Of a stretch of 64,000 nt of DNA, positions 45,514 to 55,062 are shown piece by piece. Under the pieces are notes generated by a model. That model was not told where the DNA came from. It made no database searches and saw only the letters and a list, made by a program, of their open reading frames with translations. Position 1 is the first letter of the stretch. Every line of letters starts with the position of its first letter. The DNA comes from Roseibium sp. (GTDB lineage: Bacteria; Pseudomonadota; Alphaproteobacteria; Rhizobiales; Stappiaceae), in the NCBI GenBank assembly GCA_017643925.1, contig JAEPML010000004.1, positions 186,001 through 250,000 of the forward strand, given 5' to 3'. The position numbers and the translations under genes were made by a program.

Positions 45514-46347
45514 TTGCCGATAACCAATTGGCGCAAATGGCGCGAGCAGTTTTTCGATCATGTCATTCTGATCACCGGGGCTCTGGTGATGATGCTGCCG
45601 GTCTATGCCCATTTCGCGTCCACCACCCACGCGCCGGGCACCCGCATGCGCCCGCGCCTGGATCTGGGCAGCAACACGCTTGAGAATTACAGCACCTTCT
45701 TGTCCGCAAGTTCCGGCTTCACCGGCGACGTCACGGCGCTGGCGATGCTCTGGAACTCCTTTGTCCTTGGTGCGGGGTTTGCCGGTCTGAAAGTGCTTTT
45801 GTCGCTGTTGGCAGCCTATGCGCTTATCTACTTCCGGGTCCGTTTTGCAACGGCCATTTTTGCCGTCCTGCTGCTGACCTTGATGCTGCCGCTGGAGTCC
45901 CGCTTCCTGCCGACCTACGAAGTCGTGGCCAATCTCGGGCTCGTCAACACGCGTTCCGGTCTCATTCTGCCGCTTGTCGCCTCGGGGCTGGGGACACTGT
46001 TCTTTCGTCAGTTCCTGCTGACCATTCCCGACACGCTTCTGGAATCGTCCAGGCTCGACGGTGCAGGACCCTGGAAATTCCTGAAGGACATTCTGTTGCC
46101 CCTGTCCCTGCCGACGGCGGCGGCCCTCTTTCTGGTGACATTCGTCAACGGCTGGAACCAATATCTGTGGCCAGTCATCGTAACGTCAGAAGAAAGCAGT
46201 TACACGGTTGTCCGGGGCCTGCAATTCTTCGGCTTCGCCAGCCTCTCCGGCATGATGCTGACGGTGATCGCGATATTGCCACCGGCCGTGCTTGTCATCC
46301 TTTTTCAAAGACAGGTCGTAAAAGGTCTGTTCGATGGTTCACATTGA
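45514..46347 (+). CDS. Orphan UgpE-like ABC permease
   Basis: This 277-aa protein is a six-helix ABC permease of the MalG/UgpE type. It follows E. coli UgpE closely: LPLESRFLPTYEVVANLGLV, the EAA-loop ESSRLDGAGPWKFLKDILLPLS, and FVNGWNQYLWPVI. UgpE is the sn-glycerol-3-phosphate permease. No binding protein, second permease or ATPase lies nearby, so it must either work with distant partners or be a relic. The start is a TTG with AAGGAG 5 nt upstream. HAD follows after 14 bp. Confidence 0.88.
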   Translation: MPITNWRKWREQFFDHVILITGALVMMLPVYAHFASTTHAPGTRMRPRLDLGSNTLENYSTFLSASSGFTGDVTALAMLWNSFVLGAGFAGLKVLLSLLAAYALIYFRVRFATAIFAVLLLTLMLPLESRFLPTYEVVANLGLVNTRSGLILPLVASGLGTLFFRQFLLTIPDTLLESSRLDGAGPWKFLKDILLPLSLPTAAALFLVTFVNGWNQYLWPVIVTSEESSYTVVRGLQFFGFASLSGMMLTVIAILPPAVLVILFQRQVVKGLFDGSH

Positions 46348-46361
46348 AAGGCAAATGTTCC

Positions 46362-47045
46362 ATGTCATTTGAGGCGATCCTGTTCGATTGCGACGGCGTG
46401 CTGGTGGATTCCGAAAAGATCTATGTCGATGTGGAACGGGAACACCTGGCCAGGATCGGCCTGCATTACGACCTTGACGAATACATGGACCGCTTTCAGG
46501 GACTGGGGGCCACCGACTTCTGGGCAGCGCTCGACAGGGACCACAGGGCGATCGGCAAAGGACCTTTGCCCGAAACCTTCGCCGACGATCTAGACGCGGA
46601 TACGATGGACCGGATCAACAGGGAACTGACCGAGATTTCCGGCATCAAGCAGCTCCTGGAAGTGCATGACGGGCCCCGCGCCGTAGCCTCTTCGTCAAGG
46701 TTGCGTCGCCTGATCCACAAGTTGCAGCACACCGGCCTTTGTGACTTCTTTGAACCGCATATCTATTCGGGCGAGCAGGTTGAAAATGGAAAACCGGCGC
46801 CAGACCTTTTCCTGTTTGCGGCCGCTCGGCTCGGCGTAGCGCCGGCAAAATGCCTGGTCATCGAAGACAGCGCCAATGGGGTGAAAGCGGGGCTGGCGGC
46901 CGGCATGACGGTCTGGGGTTTTGTTGGCGGCGGCCACAGCCACGATGGCCACAGGGAACAACTGGCTGCAGCGGGCGCACACCGGGTGATCGACAGTCAC
47001 GACGACCTGGCGAAACTCCTCGTCGGAGATGTTGCGACGACCTGA
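46362..47045 (+). CDS. HAD superfamily phosphatase
   Basis: This 227-aa HAD hydrolase of the beta-phosphoglucomutase/phosphoglycolate phosphatase subgroup has FDCDGVLVDSEKIY with Asp9 (nucleophile) and Asp11, a helical cap, VASSSRLRRL (motif II), the Lys of GKPAPDLFLFAA, and VIEDSANGV (motif IV). It dephosphorylates small sugar-phosphate-like substrates; the exact one is unknown. GAAAGG precedes the ATG. It is probably co-transcribed with the UgpE-like gene. Confidence 0.9.
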   Translation: MSFEAILFDCDGVLVDSEKIYVDVEREHLARIGLHYDLDEYMDRFQGLGATDFWAALDRDHRAIGKGPLPETFADDLDADTMDRINRELTEISGIKQLLEVHDGPRAVASSSRLRRLIHKLQHTGLCDFFEPHIYSGEQVENGKPAPDLFLFAAARLGVAPAKCLVIEDSANGVKAGLAAGMTVWGFVGGGHSHDGHREQLAAAGAHRVIDSHDDLAKLLVGDVATT

Positions 47046-47081
47046 CGTCGTCCTGCCACCACGCGGGGTCACAGAAAAAAG

Positions 47082-47111
47082 ACCCCGGCGCGTGCTAGGC
47101 ACGGCCGGGGT
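47082..47111 (-). terminator. Terminator of amt
   Basis: ACCCCGGC and GCCGGGGT flank an inner CGTGC/GCACG stem with a TAG loop. On the minus strand it is followed by a CTTTTTT run, 30 bp past the amt stop. Confidence 0.88.
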
Positions 47112-47140
47112 AAAAATCCGGGCAAAAGCAGCTGCTGACC

Positions 47141-48361
47141 TTATCGGCCCAGATCGTGTTCAGGGTTTGCGCTGATCTTGTGGATCGACAGGTCGGCACC
47201 GCGATGCTCATCTTCCGCCGACAACCGCAGACCCATGACCGCCTTGAGGACCCCGTAGACCACGAAACCTCCGGCAAGCGCGTAGGTGACGCCAACAAGC
47301 GTACCGATGATCTGGGACATCAGCGCAACACCGCCCATGCCACCAAACGCTTCCAGACCGAAGACACCCGCGGCAATCGCCCCCCAGGCGCCGCAGATGC
47401 CGTGCAACGGCCAGACACCGAGAACATCATCGATCTTCAGCTTGTTCTGGCAGATCTCGAAGCCGATCACGAAAATCGCGCCTGCAACACCGCCCACGAC
47501 GAGGCTTCCAACCGGATGCATCACATCTGAGCCTGCACAAACCGCAACCAGACCGGCAAGCGCACCGTTATGGACAAAGCCCGGGTCATTCTTGCCGACG
47601 ACGAGGGCCACCAGGATCCCGCCAACCATCGCCATGAGGGAGTTGATCGCCACCAGGCCGGACGCGCCTTCAAGCGAGGCGGCCGTCATGACGTTGAAGC
47701 CGAACCAGCCCACACACAGCATCCACGATCCCATCGCCAGCCATGGCAGGGACGAGGGCGGGATACCAACCGGACGGCCCTTGCTGTCATAGCGGCCCAT
47801 GCGGGCGCCCAGCAACAGCACGGCTGCCAGCGCGATCCAGCCACCGACTGCATGCACCACGACGGAACCGGCGAAATCGTGGAAGCCGGCACCAAACTGG
47901 GCTTCGAGCCAAGCCTGGAAACCATAATTGCCGTTCCAGATCATGCCTTCGAAGAAGGGATAGATGATCCCGACCAGCGCAACGGTTGCCAGGCATTGCG
48001 GCCAGAACTTCATCCGTTCGGCAATGCCACCGGAGATGATCGCCGGAATGGCGGCTGCGAATGTCGTCAGGAAGAAGAACTTCACCAGGGTCAGACCCTG
48101 GAGCTCGAACCCTTCACCGCCACCGGAAAGTGTCGCCGCATCGACCAGGAACGTCGTGCCATAGGCAAATGCATAGCCGACGAAAAAGTATGTGACCGTG
48201 GAAAGCGCAAAATCGACAAGGATTTTGACGAGCGCATTGACCTGGTTCTTCTGACGAACCGTGCCGACTTCCAGAAAGGCGAACCCACCATGCATGGCGA
48301 ATACGAGAATAGCCCCAATCAGGACAAAAAAGACGTCTCCGCCAACTGAACCCTGGCTCAT
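47141..48361 (-). CDS. amt: Ammonium transporter, Amt family
   Basis: This 406-aa channel-type ammonium transporter has 11 helices and keeps the twin pore histidines (VVVHAVGG in helix 5 and WPLHGICGAWG in helix 10). Unlike the neighbouring AmtB it has no signal peptide and no adjacent glnK. It has a polar C-terminal tail. The ATG at 48361 has GGGGG upstream, and a sigma-54-like promoter lies about 58 bp upstream. It is a diverged paralog of the amtB gene behind it. Confidence 0.93.
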   Translation of the reverse strand: MSQGSVGGDVFFVLIGAILVFAMHGGFAFLEVGTVRQKNQVNALVKILVDFALSTVTYFFVGYAFAYGTTFLVDAATLSGGGEGFELQGLTLVKFFFLTTFAAAIPAIISGGIAERMKFWPQCLATVALVGIIYPFFEGMIWNGNYGFQAWLEAQFGAGFHDFAGSVVVHAVGGWIALAAVLLLGARMGRYDSKGRPVGIPPSSLPWLAMGSWMLCVGWFGFNVMTAASLEGASGLVAINSLMAMVGGILVALVVGKNDPGFVHNGALAGLVAVCAGSDVMHPVGSLVVGGVAGAIFVIGFEICQNKLKIDDVLGVWPLHGICGAWGAIAAGVFGLEAFGGMGGVALMSQIIGTLVGVTYALAGGFVVYGVLKAVMGLRLSAEDEHRGADLSIHKISANPEHDLGR

Positions 48362-48419
48362 GAATGACCCCCATTTAGGCAATTTGCCGTTTGTTTAAGC
48401 GTTTTGCCGAATGGAGCAT

Positions 48420-48435
48420 TCAATTTGCATGCCAA
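48420..48435 (-). promoter_or_regulatory. Sigma-54-like promoter of amt
   Basis: The minus strand reads TTGGCATG, CAAA, TTGA. This matches the -24/-12 pattern TGGCAC(G)-N4/5-TTGC with the C of the -12 GC changed to A. It lies about 58 bp before the amt ATG. Confidence 0.6.
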
Positions 48436-48694
48436 AAAGGCATAAGCTGAAAAGAAGAGCAGAAATCTGCCGATTTTTTAAACCAAAGCCGTCGTGGCAT
48501 CTGTTCCAGGACATCACGAGGCGCATAAAGAACCGGCAAATGATGATTTTTTAATCATTCTGTTTGTAGCGCAATTCAAAACTGATCTTGCTGCGGGTGA
48601 AACACGGACACAATTCCTGGTGCGGCTGTTTAAGTTGACGCTCTCCAAGTCCAATTGAAGAGTCACTTCACCGACGCACGGCATATAAAAAAAG

Positions 48695-48716
48695 AGCCCG
48701 GGGTTGCCCCCGGGCT
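48695..48716 (-). terminator. Terminator of glnK-amtB
   Basis: AGCCCGGGG and CCCCGGGCT enclose a TTGC loop. On the minus strand it is followed by CTTTTTTT, about 60 bp past the amtB stop. Confidence 0.9.
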
Positions 48717-48775
48717 TCTCAAGTTTGCGGTCAGAGCCAATAGACCGCAGGGAGATTATGTGGGCAGCGCGTCCC

Positions 48776-50104
48776 TTAGATGCGCTGCGAACCGGTGCCG
48801 AATTCCGGATAGGCTTCCACGCCGACTTCGACCTTGTCGAGACCAAGCGCTTCTTCTTCTTCGGAAACCCGGATGCCCATGGCTGCTTTCAGGATGAACC
48901 AGAAGACAGCGGATGCGACCAGCGTGAAGGCGCCGTAAGCAGCGATACCCGTGATTTGGATGCCCCAGGATGCATCGCTGTTGGACAGCGGTACGATCAG
49001 CGTGCCCCAGATACCTGCAATCAGGTGGACCGGGATTGCGCCGACGACGTCATCGATTTTCAGCTTGTCGAGCAGCGGAACAGTGAAGACCACGATCGCA
49101 CCACCAACAGCACCGATGAAGACGGCCTGCCAGACGCTCGGAGCCAGCGGCTCGGCGGTGATGGAGACCAGGCCGGCGAGAGCGCCGTTCAGAGCCATGG
49201 TCACATCGACCTTCTTGTAGAGAACCTGGGTCAGCAGGACAGCGACGACGACACCGGCAGCAGCAGCCATGTTGGTGTTGGCGAAGATGCGGGAGATGTC
49301 GGAGACGTCACCGATGGTGCCCATTGCGAGCTGGGATGCACCGTTGAAGCCGAACCAGCCGAGCCACAGGATGAACGTACCGAGCGTTGCCAGCGGCATG
49401 GAGGAACCCGGGAACGGATGCACGGAACCGTCGGCACCATATTTGCCCTTACGAGCACCAAGAATGATCGCACCTGCGAGAGCAGCCCAGCCGCCTACGG
49501 AGTGAACCAGGGTAGAACCGGCAAAGTCAGAGAAGCCCATTTCGGAGAGCCAGCCTGCACCCCACTGCCAGGAACCGGCGATCGGGTAGATGAAGCCGGT
49601 CAGGACAACGGTGAAGATCAGGAACGGCCACAGCTTGATGCGCTCGGCCAGTGTACCGGAGACAATTGACGCGGTGGTCGCACAGAACACCATCTGGAAG
49701 AACCAGTCGGAGGCCGTGGAGTAACCGGTGTCGAGGGCATCGCCGCCAACAGCGTCAAAGGAATAAGGACCGAAAGAGCCCATGAAGCCACCGTCAACGC
49801 CGGTGTACATGAGGTTGTAGCCCGTGATCCAGAACATGATGCCTGCGATCGAGTAGAGCGAGATGTTCTTCAGACACTGCATGGAAACGTTCTTGGAACG
49901 AACGAGGCCTGCTTCCAGCATGGCAAAGCCTGCTGCCATCCACATGACCAGGAAACCACCGATCAGGAACAGGAGTGTGTTGAAGATGTAGGCGACTTCG
50001 GGGGACACGGCCGGAGCGGCCTCGGTGTCCTGCGCGAGCACCGGCAGAGCCGAGAGGCTCAGGAGTGCCAGCGTCGTCGCGCCCTTAGCGACAAGATTTT
50101 TCAT
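48776..50104 (-). CDS. amtB: Ammonium transporter AmtB
   Basis: This 442-aa ammonium transporter has an N-terminal signal peptide (about residues 1-25, ending VLAQ) and 11 helices with the pore histidines in TLVHSVGGW and IPVHLIAGIWG. Also present are MWMAAGFAMLEAG and the C-terminal MGIRVSEEEEALGLD tail that receives PII. It lies 20 bp after glnK, forming the classic glnK-amtB operon; PII protein blocks the channel when nitrogen is ample. Confidence 0.95.
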   Translation of the reverse strand: MKNLVAKGATTLALLSLSALPVLAQDTEAAPAVSPEVAYIFNTLLFLIGGFLVMWMAAGFAMLEAGLVRSKNVSMQCLKNISLYSIAGIMFWITGYNLMYTGVDGGFMGSFGPYSFDAVGGDALDTGYSTASDWFFQMVFCATTASIVSGTLAERIKLWPFLIFTVVLTGFIYPIAGSWQWGAGWLSEMGFSDFAGSTLVHSVGGWAALAGAIILGARKGKYGADGSVHPFPGSSMPLATLGTFILWLGWFGFNGASQLAMGTIGDVSDISRIFANTNMAAAAGVVVAVLLTQVLYKKVDVTMALNGALAGLVSITAEPLAPSVWQAVFIGAVGGAIVVFTVPLLDKLKIDDVVGAIPVHLIAGIWGTLIVPLSNSDASWGIQITGIAAYGAFTLVASAVFWFILKAAMGIRVSEEEEALGLDKVEVGVEAYPEFGTGSQRI

Positions 50105-50124
50105 GATACGTTTCCTTACCTAAA

Positions 50125-50899
<775 letters not shown>

Positions 50900-51451
50900 T
50901 CAGGCAGAAAAGCCGCCAGCTTCCAGAAACGCGATTTCATCCGGGGTCGATTGACGTCCCAGCACCTTGTTCCGGTGCGGGAACCGTCCGAAGCGCCGGA
51001 TCACGTCCATGTGGATCAGGGCGTAGTGATACAGCTCCTTGTCACCCGTCGCCTTGCTGAGATCCACGGCCCGTTCCTGATGGTCCATATTCTCGGAGTG
51101 TTCGAACGGCAGATAGAAGAACCCCCGGGCTTCCTTGGGAAACGCGCGGTCAAATCCCCTTTCCAGGGCCTCTTCCGCGATGGCCACCGCCTTGGAGTCC
51201 GCCGCGAATGCTTCTGGAGACCCCCGATAGACATTCCGGGACATCTGATCGAGCAGGATCAACAGTGCCAGGGCTCCATCTGCTGTTTGCTGCCATTGAT
51301 CAAGATCACCGGCTTTCGCAGCCTGGATGGAGGGCAGGAACATGTCCTGGCAGCGCTTGTCGAATTTGTCGTCCTTGGCAAACCATTTGGCGGGGCCGGC
51401 CTCCCACCAGAAATCGAGCACGTCCAGCGGTGTAATCGCCTGATCTGTCAT
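50900..51451 (-). CDS. DUF924 family protein
   Basis: This 183-aa soluble protein of the DUF924 family has a TPR-like all-helical fold. Typical pieces are VLDFWWEAGPAKWFAKDD at the start, LALLILLDQMSRNVYRGSP, FFYLPFEHSENMDHQ, and RFGRFPHRNKVLGRQSTPDE near the end. The role is unknown. It is a single gene, separated from the binding-protein gene by 79 bp on the same strand. Confidence 0.88.
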   Translation of the reverse strand: MTDQAITPLDVLDFWWEAGPAKWFAKDDKFDKRCQDMFLPSIQAAKAGDLDQWQQTADGALALLILLDQMSRNVYRGSPEAFAADSKAVAIAEEALERGFDRAFPKEARGFFYLPFEHSENMDHQERAVDLSKATGDKELYHYALIHMDVIRRFGRFPHRNKVLGRQSTPDEIAFLEAGGFSA

Positions 51452-51530
51452 CTGTTCGTCCAGTTAGTGAATAGGTGGCGCTGCAATATCACATAAGGCG
51501 GCAAAAGGAGAGATGCCGGTGTGTGCCACT

Positions 51531-52340
51531 TCACTTTCCGCAGGTCAGCTTTTCCCAGTTCTTGAGGTGTTCGTTGATCTTGGTTTCCCAAAAGCCATTC
51601 TGCTTGAGCGCCACCATCTCCTTCTTGAAAGCCTCGACAAGCATCGGATCTGTCTTCTGGCTGAAGACCGCCCAAAGCGGCCGGGCCAGGTCCTCGACAA
51701 AGAGGACCTTTGCAAGCTGACCCCCGTCATAGCCCTGCTTGCAGACGGAGGCCTGTGCCAGGAACCCGGTCAGCGGCAGCAGATCGATCTCGCCCTGGAA
51801 CAAGAGATCGGTGCCCTTGCGATAATCATCGAGCAAAACGAGATTGCCTTGGCTGCTGAAGCCGAACCCTTTGAGGTAGGTGTGCAAATTGCTACCGTCC
51901 TGCACACCGATGCGAATGTCGAGATCCCTGAGCGCCTCTATGCTGTCGGCTTCAATCCGTTCCCGGCTTTGCAGCTGAAAGAAATATTGCCCATAAGGCG
52001 AAACTTCCCCAAGCCACTGAAACTTGTCTTCACGGTCCCTTGTGCGGGAAAGAGAGAAGAACAACACATTGGGATCGGTTCTTGCAGCCTTCATCGCCTG
52101 CTTCCAGGGCAGAAAATCGTAGCTCTCGAGCGAAACGGATGACTTCTCCTGAACACGCTCGATCACCGCCAGCATGTAGTCGGTGACAAACCCGTCCGGG
52201 GCTCCCTCATTCTGCCACTGAAGCGGGGCAAAACTCTGGGTCACGATCCTTATCTTCGTGTCTTCGGCATGCGCGTCGGCACCAGGTCCCGTAGCGACCA
52301 GGAAGGCCGACACAAGCAGCGCGCGGAATCCGGTTTTCAT
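51531..52340 (-). CDS. Periplasmic substrate-binding protein (SBP family 3-like)
   Basis: This 269-aa exported protein has a signal peptide (about residues 1-25, ending AHA). A two-lobe binding-protein body follows: IRIVTQSFAPLQWQNEG, GFVTDYMLAVIERV and, in lobe 2, DLDIRIGVQDGSNLHTYLKGFG. It resembles family 3 amino-acid binding or sensor proteins. There is no ABC permease or ATPase beside it, so the substrate and partner are unknown; it may serve as a free sensor. GGGGGTG precedes the ATG. Confidence 0.82.
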   Translation of the reverse strand: MKTGFRALLVSAFLVATGPGADAHAEDTKIRIVTQSFAPLQWQNEGAPDGFVTDYMLAVIERVQEKSSVSLESYDFLPWKQAMKAARTDPNVLFFSLSRTRDREDKFQWLGEVSPYGQYFFQLQSRERIEADSIEALRDLDIRIGVQDGSNLHTYLKGFGFSSQGNLVLLDDYRKGTDLLFQGEIDLLPLTGFLAQASVCKQGYDGGQLAKVLFVEDLARPLWAVFSQKTDPMLVEAFKKEMVALKQNGFWETKINEHLKNWEKLTCGK

Positions 52341-52546
52341 CTGTTCACCCCCTAAACAGCAAAAAACGACTGCACTGTGCAGCGTTCCGCTTCCGGCCCC
52401 GCCCGGACCGAAAAGCGTATTTCCCCCAAGGCCAGTCTAGCAGTTGAACTGCTAACCGAGGATGAATGGGCTTTGATCGGTGTTTCGCTTCTGGCGCAAA
52501 AGTGCTAGGGCATCGCACTGCGTATTTCGATCGAGCCGAGGTTTTC

Positions 52547-52774
52547 GTGCCTGATACTGTTTTGGATTTGAAGGGTCTGAAATGTCCGTTGCCGGTGCTC
52601 AAGACACGCAAGGCACTCAGCCGGCTGGACGCCGGAGACAGCCTGACCGTGTTGACAACCGACCCCATGGCCGAAATTGACATACCCCATTTCTGCAAGG
52701 AAAACGGCCACACGCTGCTGGAAGCGGAACGGACCGACAAGGGGCACCGGTTTCTGCTTCGCAAGGGTGCCTGA
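52547..52774 (+). CDS. TusA-like sulfurtransferase
   Basis: This 75-aa protein has the SirA/TusA fold with the sulfur-carrying Cys13 in KCPLPVLKTRKAL. TusA relays sulfur for tRNA thiolation and molybdenum cofactor, and paralogs exist for other uses. The GTG at 52547 starts at the conserved VLDLKGLKCPLPV; an open frame upstream is not family-like. It is a single gene between two opposite-strand genes. Confidence 0.85.
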   Translation: MPDTVLDLKGLKCPLPVLKTRKALSRLDAGDSLTVLTTDPMAEIDIPHFCKENGHTLLEAERTDKGHRFLLRKGA

Positions 52775-52860
52775 ATTCGTTGTTCTAGCGAATGGGAACT
52801 CGCAAGAGTCTTGCCGTGTTTCGACGGCACCCTCAAGATCGCGGAGCCGCCGTCACCTGG

Positions 52861-53157
52861 TCAGGTGCCGTCGGCAATCCGGTTGATGGCCGCTGCCAGC
52901 TTGAGGTCAAGCACGCTCAATCCACCGACATCATGGGTCGACAAGGTGATATCGACACTTCGATAGACATTTGACCATTCGGGATGGTGGTTCATCTTCT
53001 CCGCCACCAATGCAACCTGTGTCATGAAGCCGAATGCCTGGGTGAAATCCTTGAAGCGAAACGGTTTTGTAATCGCTTCCCGCCCTTCACACAGGTGCCA
53101 GTCGGGCAACGTCTTCAGACCGGCAGCACGATCTTCGGGTTTCAGTCGCTCCGCCAT
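52861..53157 (-). CDS. phhB: Pterin-4a-carbinolamine dehydratase
   Basis: This 98-aa enzyme dehydrates the carbinolamine made during phenylalanine hydroxylation, regenerating the pterin. The signature is [20 protein letters not shown] with paired His, then [22 protein letters not shown] lies 5 nt before the ATG at 53157. No phenylalanine hydroxylase gene is in the window, so a general DCoH-like role is also possible. Confidence 0.92.
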   Translation of the reverse strand: MAERLKPEDRAAGLKTLPDWHLCEGREAITKPFRFKDFTQAFGFMTQVALVAEKMNHHPEWSNVYRSVDITLSTHDVGGLSVLDLKLAAAINRIADGT

Positions 53158-53325
53158 CTGATCCTCCAAGCTTTTTCTTCAGGTACAGTGTCCCGGAAAC
53201 ATCAAGGCACAACAACAGGCCACTGTGCACTTGTTTTTTCCCTCATTGCGATTTAGCGCATTGGCAGCACTTAGCAACATCGCGTGTTGCCATTTGCGCC
53301 TGCGATTTCAACCAGGAGACCTGTC

Positions 53326-53775
53326 GTGACACATTCGGTCTTGTTCGTCTGTCTTGGCAACATCTGCCGCTCGCCGCTTGCTGAAGGCGTCTTTCGCGCA
53401 CTCGTGGAGGAAAAAGGCGTTTCGGACAGGTTCCTGATTGACAGCGCCGGCACCGGAGCATGGCACGAAGGAGATCCACCAGATCCGCGCTCAATCGAGA
53501 TTGCAGCGAAATTCGGCATCGACATTTCGGGTCAGCGGGCGCGCCAGGTTCGCAGCGAAGACTTTGGAAACTTCGACACGATCCTTGCCATGGACAATGA
53601 TAACCTGACCACCTTGCGTCGAAAAGGCGGCCAGGGATCGGCCGAAATTCGCCTGTTCCTGAACATGCCACCCATGAGTGTTCCCGACCCTTATTACGGG
53701 GGACCCGACGGATTTGAGAATGTCTATCGTCTCGTCAGGTCCGGCAGCGAAACCTATTTGAATTCCATCCTCTGA
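53326..53775 (+). CDS. Low-molecular-weight protein tyrosine phosphatase
   Basis: This 149-aa phosphatase has the P-loop Cys9 to Arg15 in VCLGNICRSPLAEG and the general-acid loop VPDPYYGG. The start is a GTG at 53326 with AGGAG 7 nt upstream. Substrates are unknown; relatives act on tyrosine kinases of polysaccharide export, or on arginine phosphate in other groups. A small membrane gene follows. Confidence 0.92.
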   Translation: MTHSVLFVCLGNICRSPLAEGVFRALVEEKGVSDRFLIDSAGTGAWHEGDPPDPRSIEIAAKFGIDISGQRARQVRSEDFGNFDTILAMDNDNLTTLRRKGGQGSAEIRLFLNMPPMSVPDPYYGGPDGFENVYRLVRSGSETYLNSIL

Positions 53776-53861
53776 TCGAAACATTCGGCCGGCGGGTTTC
53801 ATAAATTCGTCTTCCAGCATGCGCTATCTATGCAGCCTCGGAAAGAATCCCTGGCATCTAC

Positions 53862-54119
53862 ATGAAGCTTCTCTGGTGGTCCCTTGCAGTTGTCCTGATC
53901 CTGGCCGGCCTGGCCACGGTCTGGCTGCCGATCCCGACCGGTGTTCCGCTGCTGGCGTTGGGGCTGATCGTGATTGTCGGCACCAGTCGAAGCGCCGCAC
54001 GCCTGCTTCGCCGCAAACGCAAGAACCGGCCGCCTTTGAACAGGGCGATTACGTGGGTGGAAAACCGGTCGCCGCTTCGGGTTGCCCGTATCCTGAAACG
54101 CACGCGCCCGCGAGAATAG
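53862..54119 (+). CDS. Small two-helix membrane protein (PGPGW-like)
   Basis: This 85-aa protein has two adjoining hydrophobic helices (residues about 5-45) joined by a proline-rich PIPTG turn, followed by a very basic tail. It resembles the small PGPGW-type putative membrane proteins. The role is unknown. It converges with the PAP2 gene. Confidence 0.6.
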   Translation: MKLLWWSLAVVLILAGLATVWLPIPTGVPLLALGLIVIVGTSRSAARLLRRKRKNRPPLNRAITWVENRSPLRVARILKRTRPRE

Positions 54120-54137
54120 CGCCAGAAGCTGCCCGGC

Positions 54138-54980
54138 TCAGCCGAATGTGGTTTGAAGCTTTTTCCGGAACCGGATCACGAGGCGACGAACGAGCCTTTG
54201 CAGCTTTCGTCCCTTGATGGTGAACCACTCGTCCAGTTTTTGGTCGCTCACGAGCGGCGGCGTTTTTTGATAGAGCAGACGGTAGATCGCCAGAATGAGC
54301 AGGAGTGTCAGGCCCCAGGACAGCAAGGTATCCGACAGGAAATGTCCCCCGAAAGCGACACGGTTGACCGACAGGATCAAACCGAGCGGAAGAATAAAGG
54401 CCAGAACGGGCTTGCGCCAGCTTGCCGGCACGAGAAACGCCACGGAGACCAGCCACATCGCCGCGGAAGCTTCACCAGAGGTAAATGAGCAATTGCCGTC
54501 GCAATGATCCGTTATCTTCCAGACAGGCTGGAACGGCAGCTCCCCACCGAATTCTTCGACTGAACGCGGTCTCGGCCGCCCCCAGTTGTCCTTGAGCACA
54601 AGATTTACAAGAACACCCGGTCCCAGGATGAGCGTGCTGAGCAGAAAGACAGGCTGGCGCAGAGGCATGATCGGCGGCCGGCTCGGAACCAGCAATTTCA
54701 GAAGCAGCACCGCAACGCTGACAATGGCGATGATCCGGACGAGGAACGGCCCAAGATGCCTGACCTCGCGCAAAAACGGGACATCCTGTGCCGCGAACCC
54801 GGAAGCACCGTAGAAAAAGAAGCTACTTGCCCACAGGTCGATCCTGGGGAACATCAAAAAGAACAGGGAAACCACGACAATATAAATGCTGACCGCGGTC
54901 ATTGGGTGCGCAAAACACCAATCACTCGCCTTGTGCAGGCCGGAAAGCCGACTATTCTCTTTGTCCATTGATCTCTTCAT
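54138..54980 (-). CDS. PAP2 family phosphatase
   Basis: This 280-aa multi-helix membrane phosphatase carries the three PAP2 motifs: KDNWGRPRPR, CSFTSGEAS, and SVNRVAFGGHFLSD with the catalytic His. It removes phosphate from lipid phosphates such as undecaprenyl or phosphatidic acid on the periplasmic side. Two ATG starts (54980 and 54968) fit; the first is listed. A basic C-terminal tail follows the last helix. Confidence 0.9.
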   Translation of the reverse strand: MKRSMDKENSRLSGLHKASDWCFAHPMTAVSIYIVVVSLFFLMFPRIDLWASSFFFYGASGFAAQDVPFLREVRHLGPFLVRIIAIVSVAVLLLKLLVPSRPPIMPLRQPVFLLSTLILGPGVLVNLVLKDNWGRPRPRSVEEFGGELPFQPVWKITDHCDGNCSFTSGEASAAMWLVSVAFLVPASWRKPVLAFILPLGLILSVNRVAFGGHFLSDTLLSWGLTLLLILAIYRLLYQKTPPLVSDQKLDEWFTIKGRKLQRLVRRLVIRFRKKLQTTFG

Positions 54981-55062
54981 GGACGCTCTTTACCGCATAC
55001 ATAAGCCCTGTCCAATCCCTCAATCCGGTCCAGCCGGCAAAAGTTCCAACGAGACGCACGAG

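Larger units (their letters stand above)
48362..48775. other. Intergenic region between amt and amtB
   Basis: These 414 bp hold the sigma-54-like promoter for amt and, at the far side, the amtB terminator. The centre has an AT-rich stretch near 48470-48560 with GATTTTTTAA words; no gene is seen. Confidence 0.5.
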
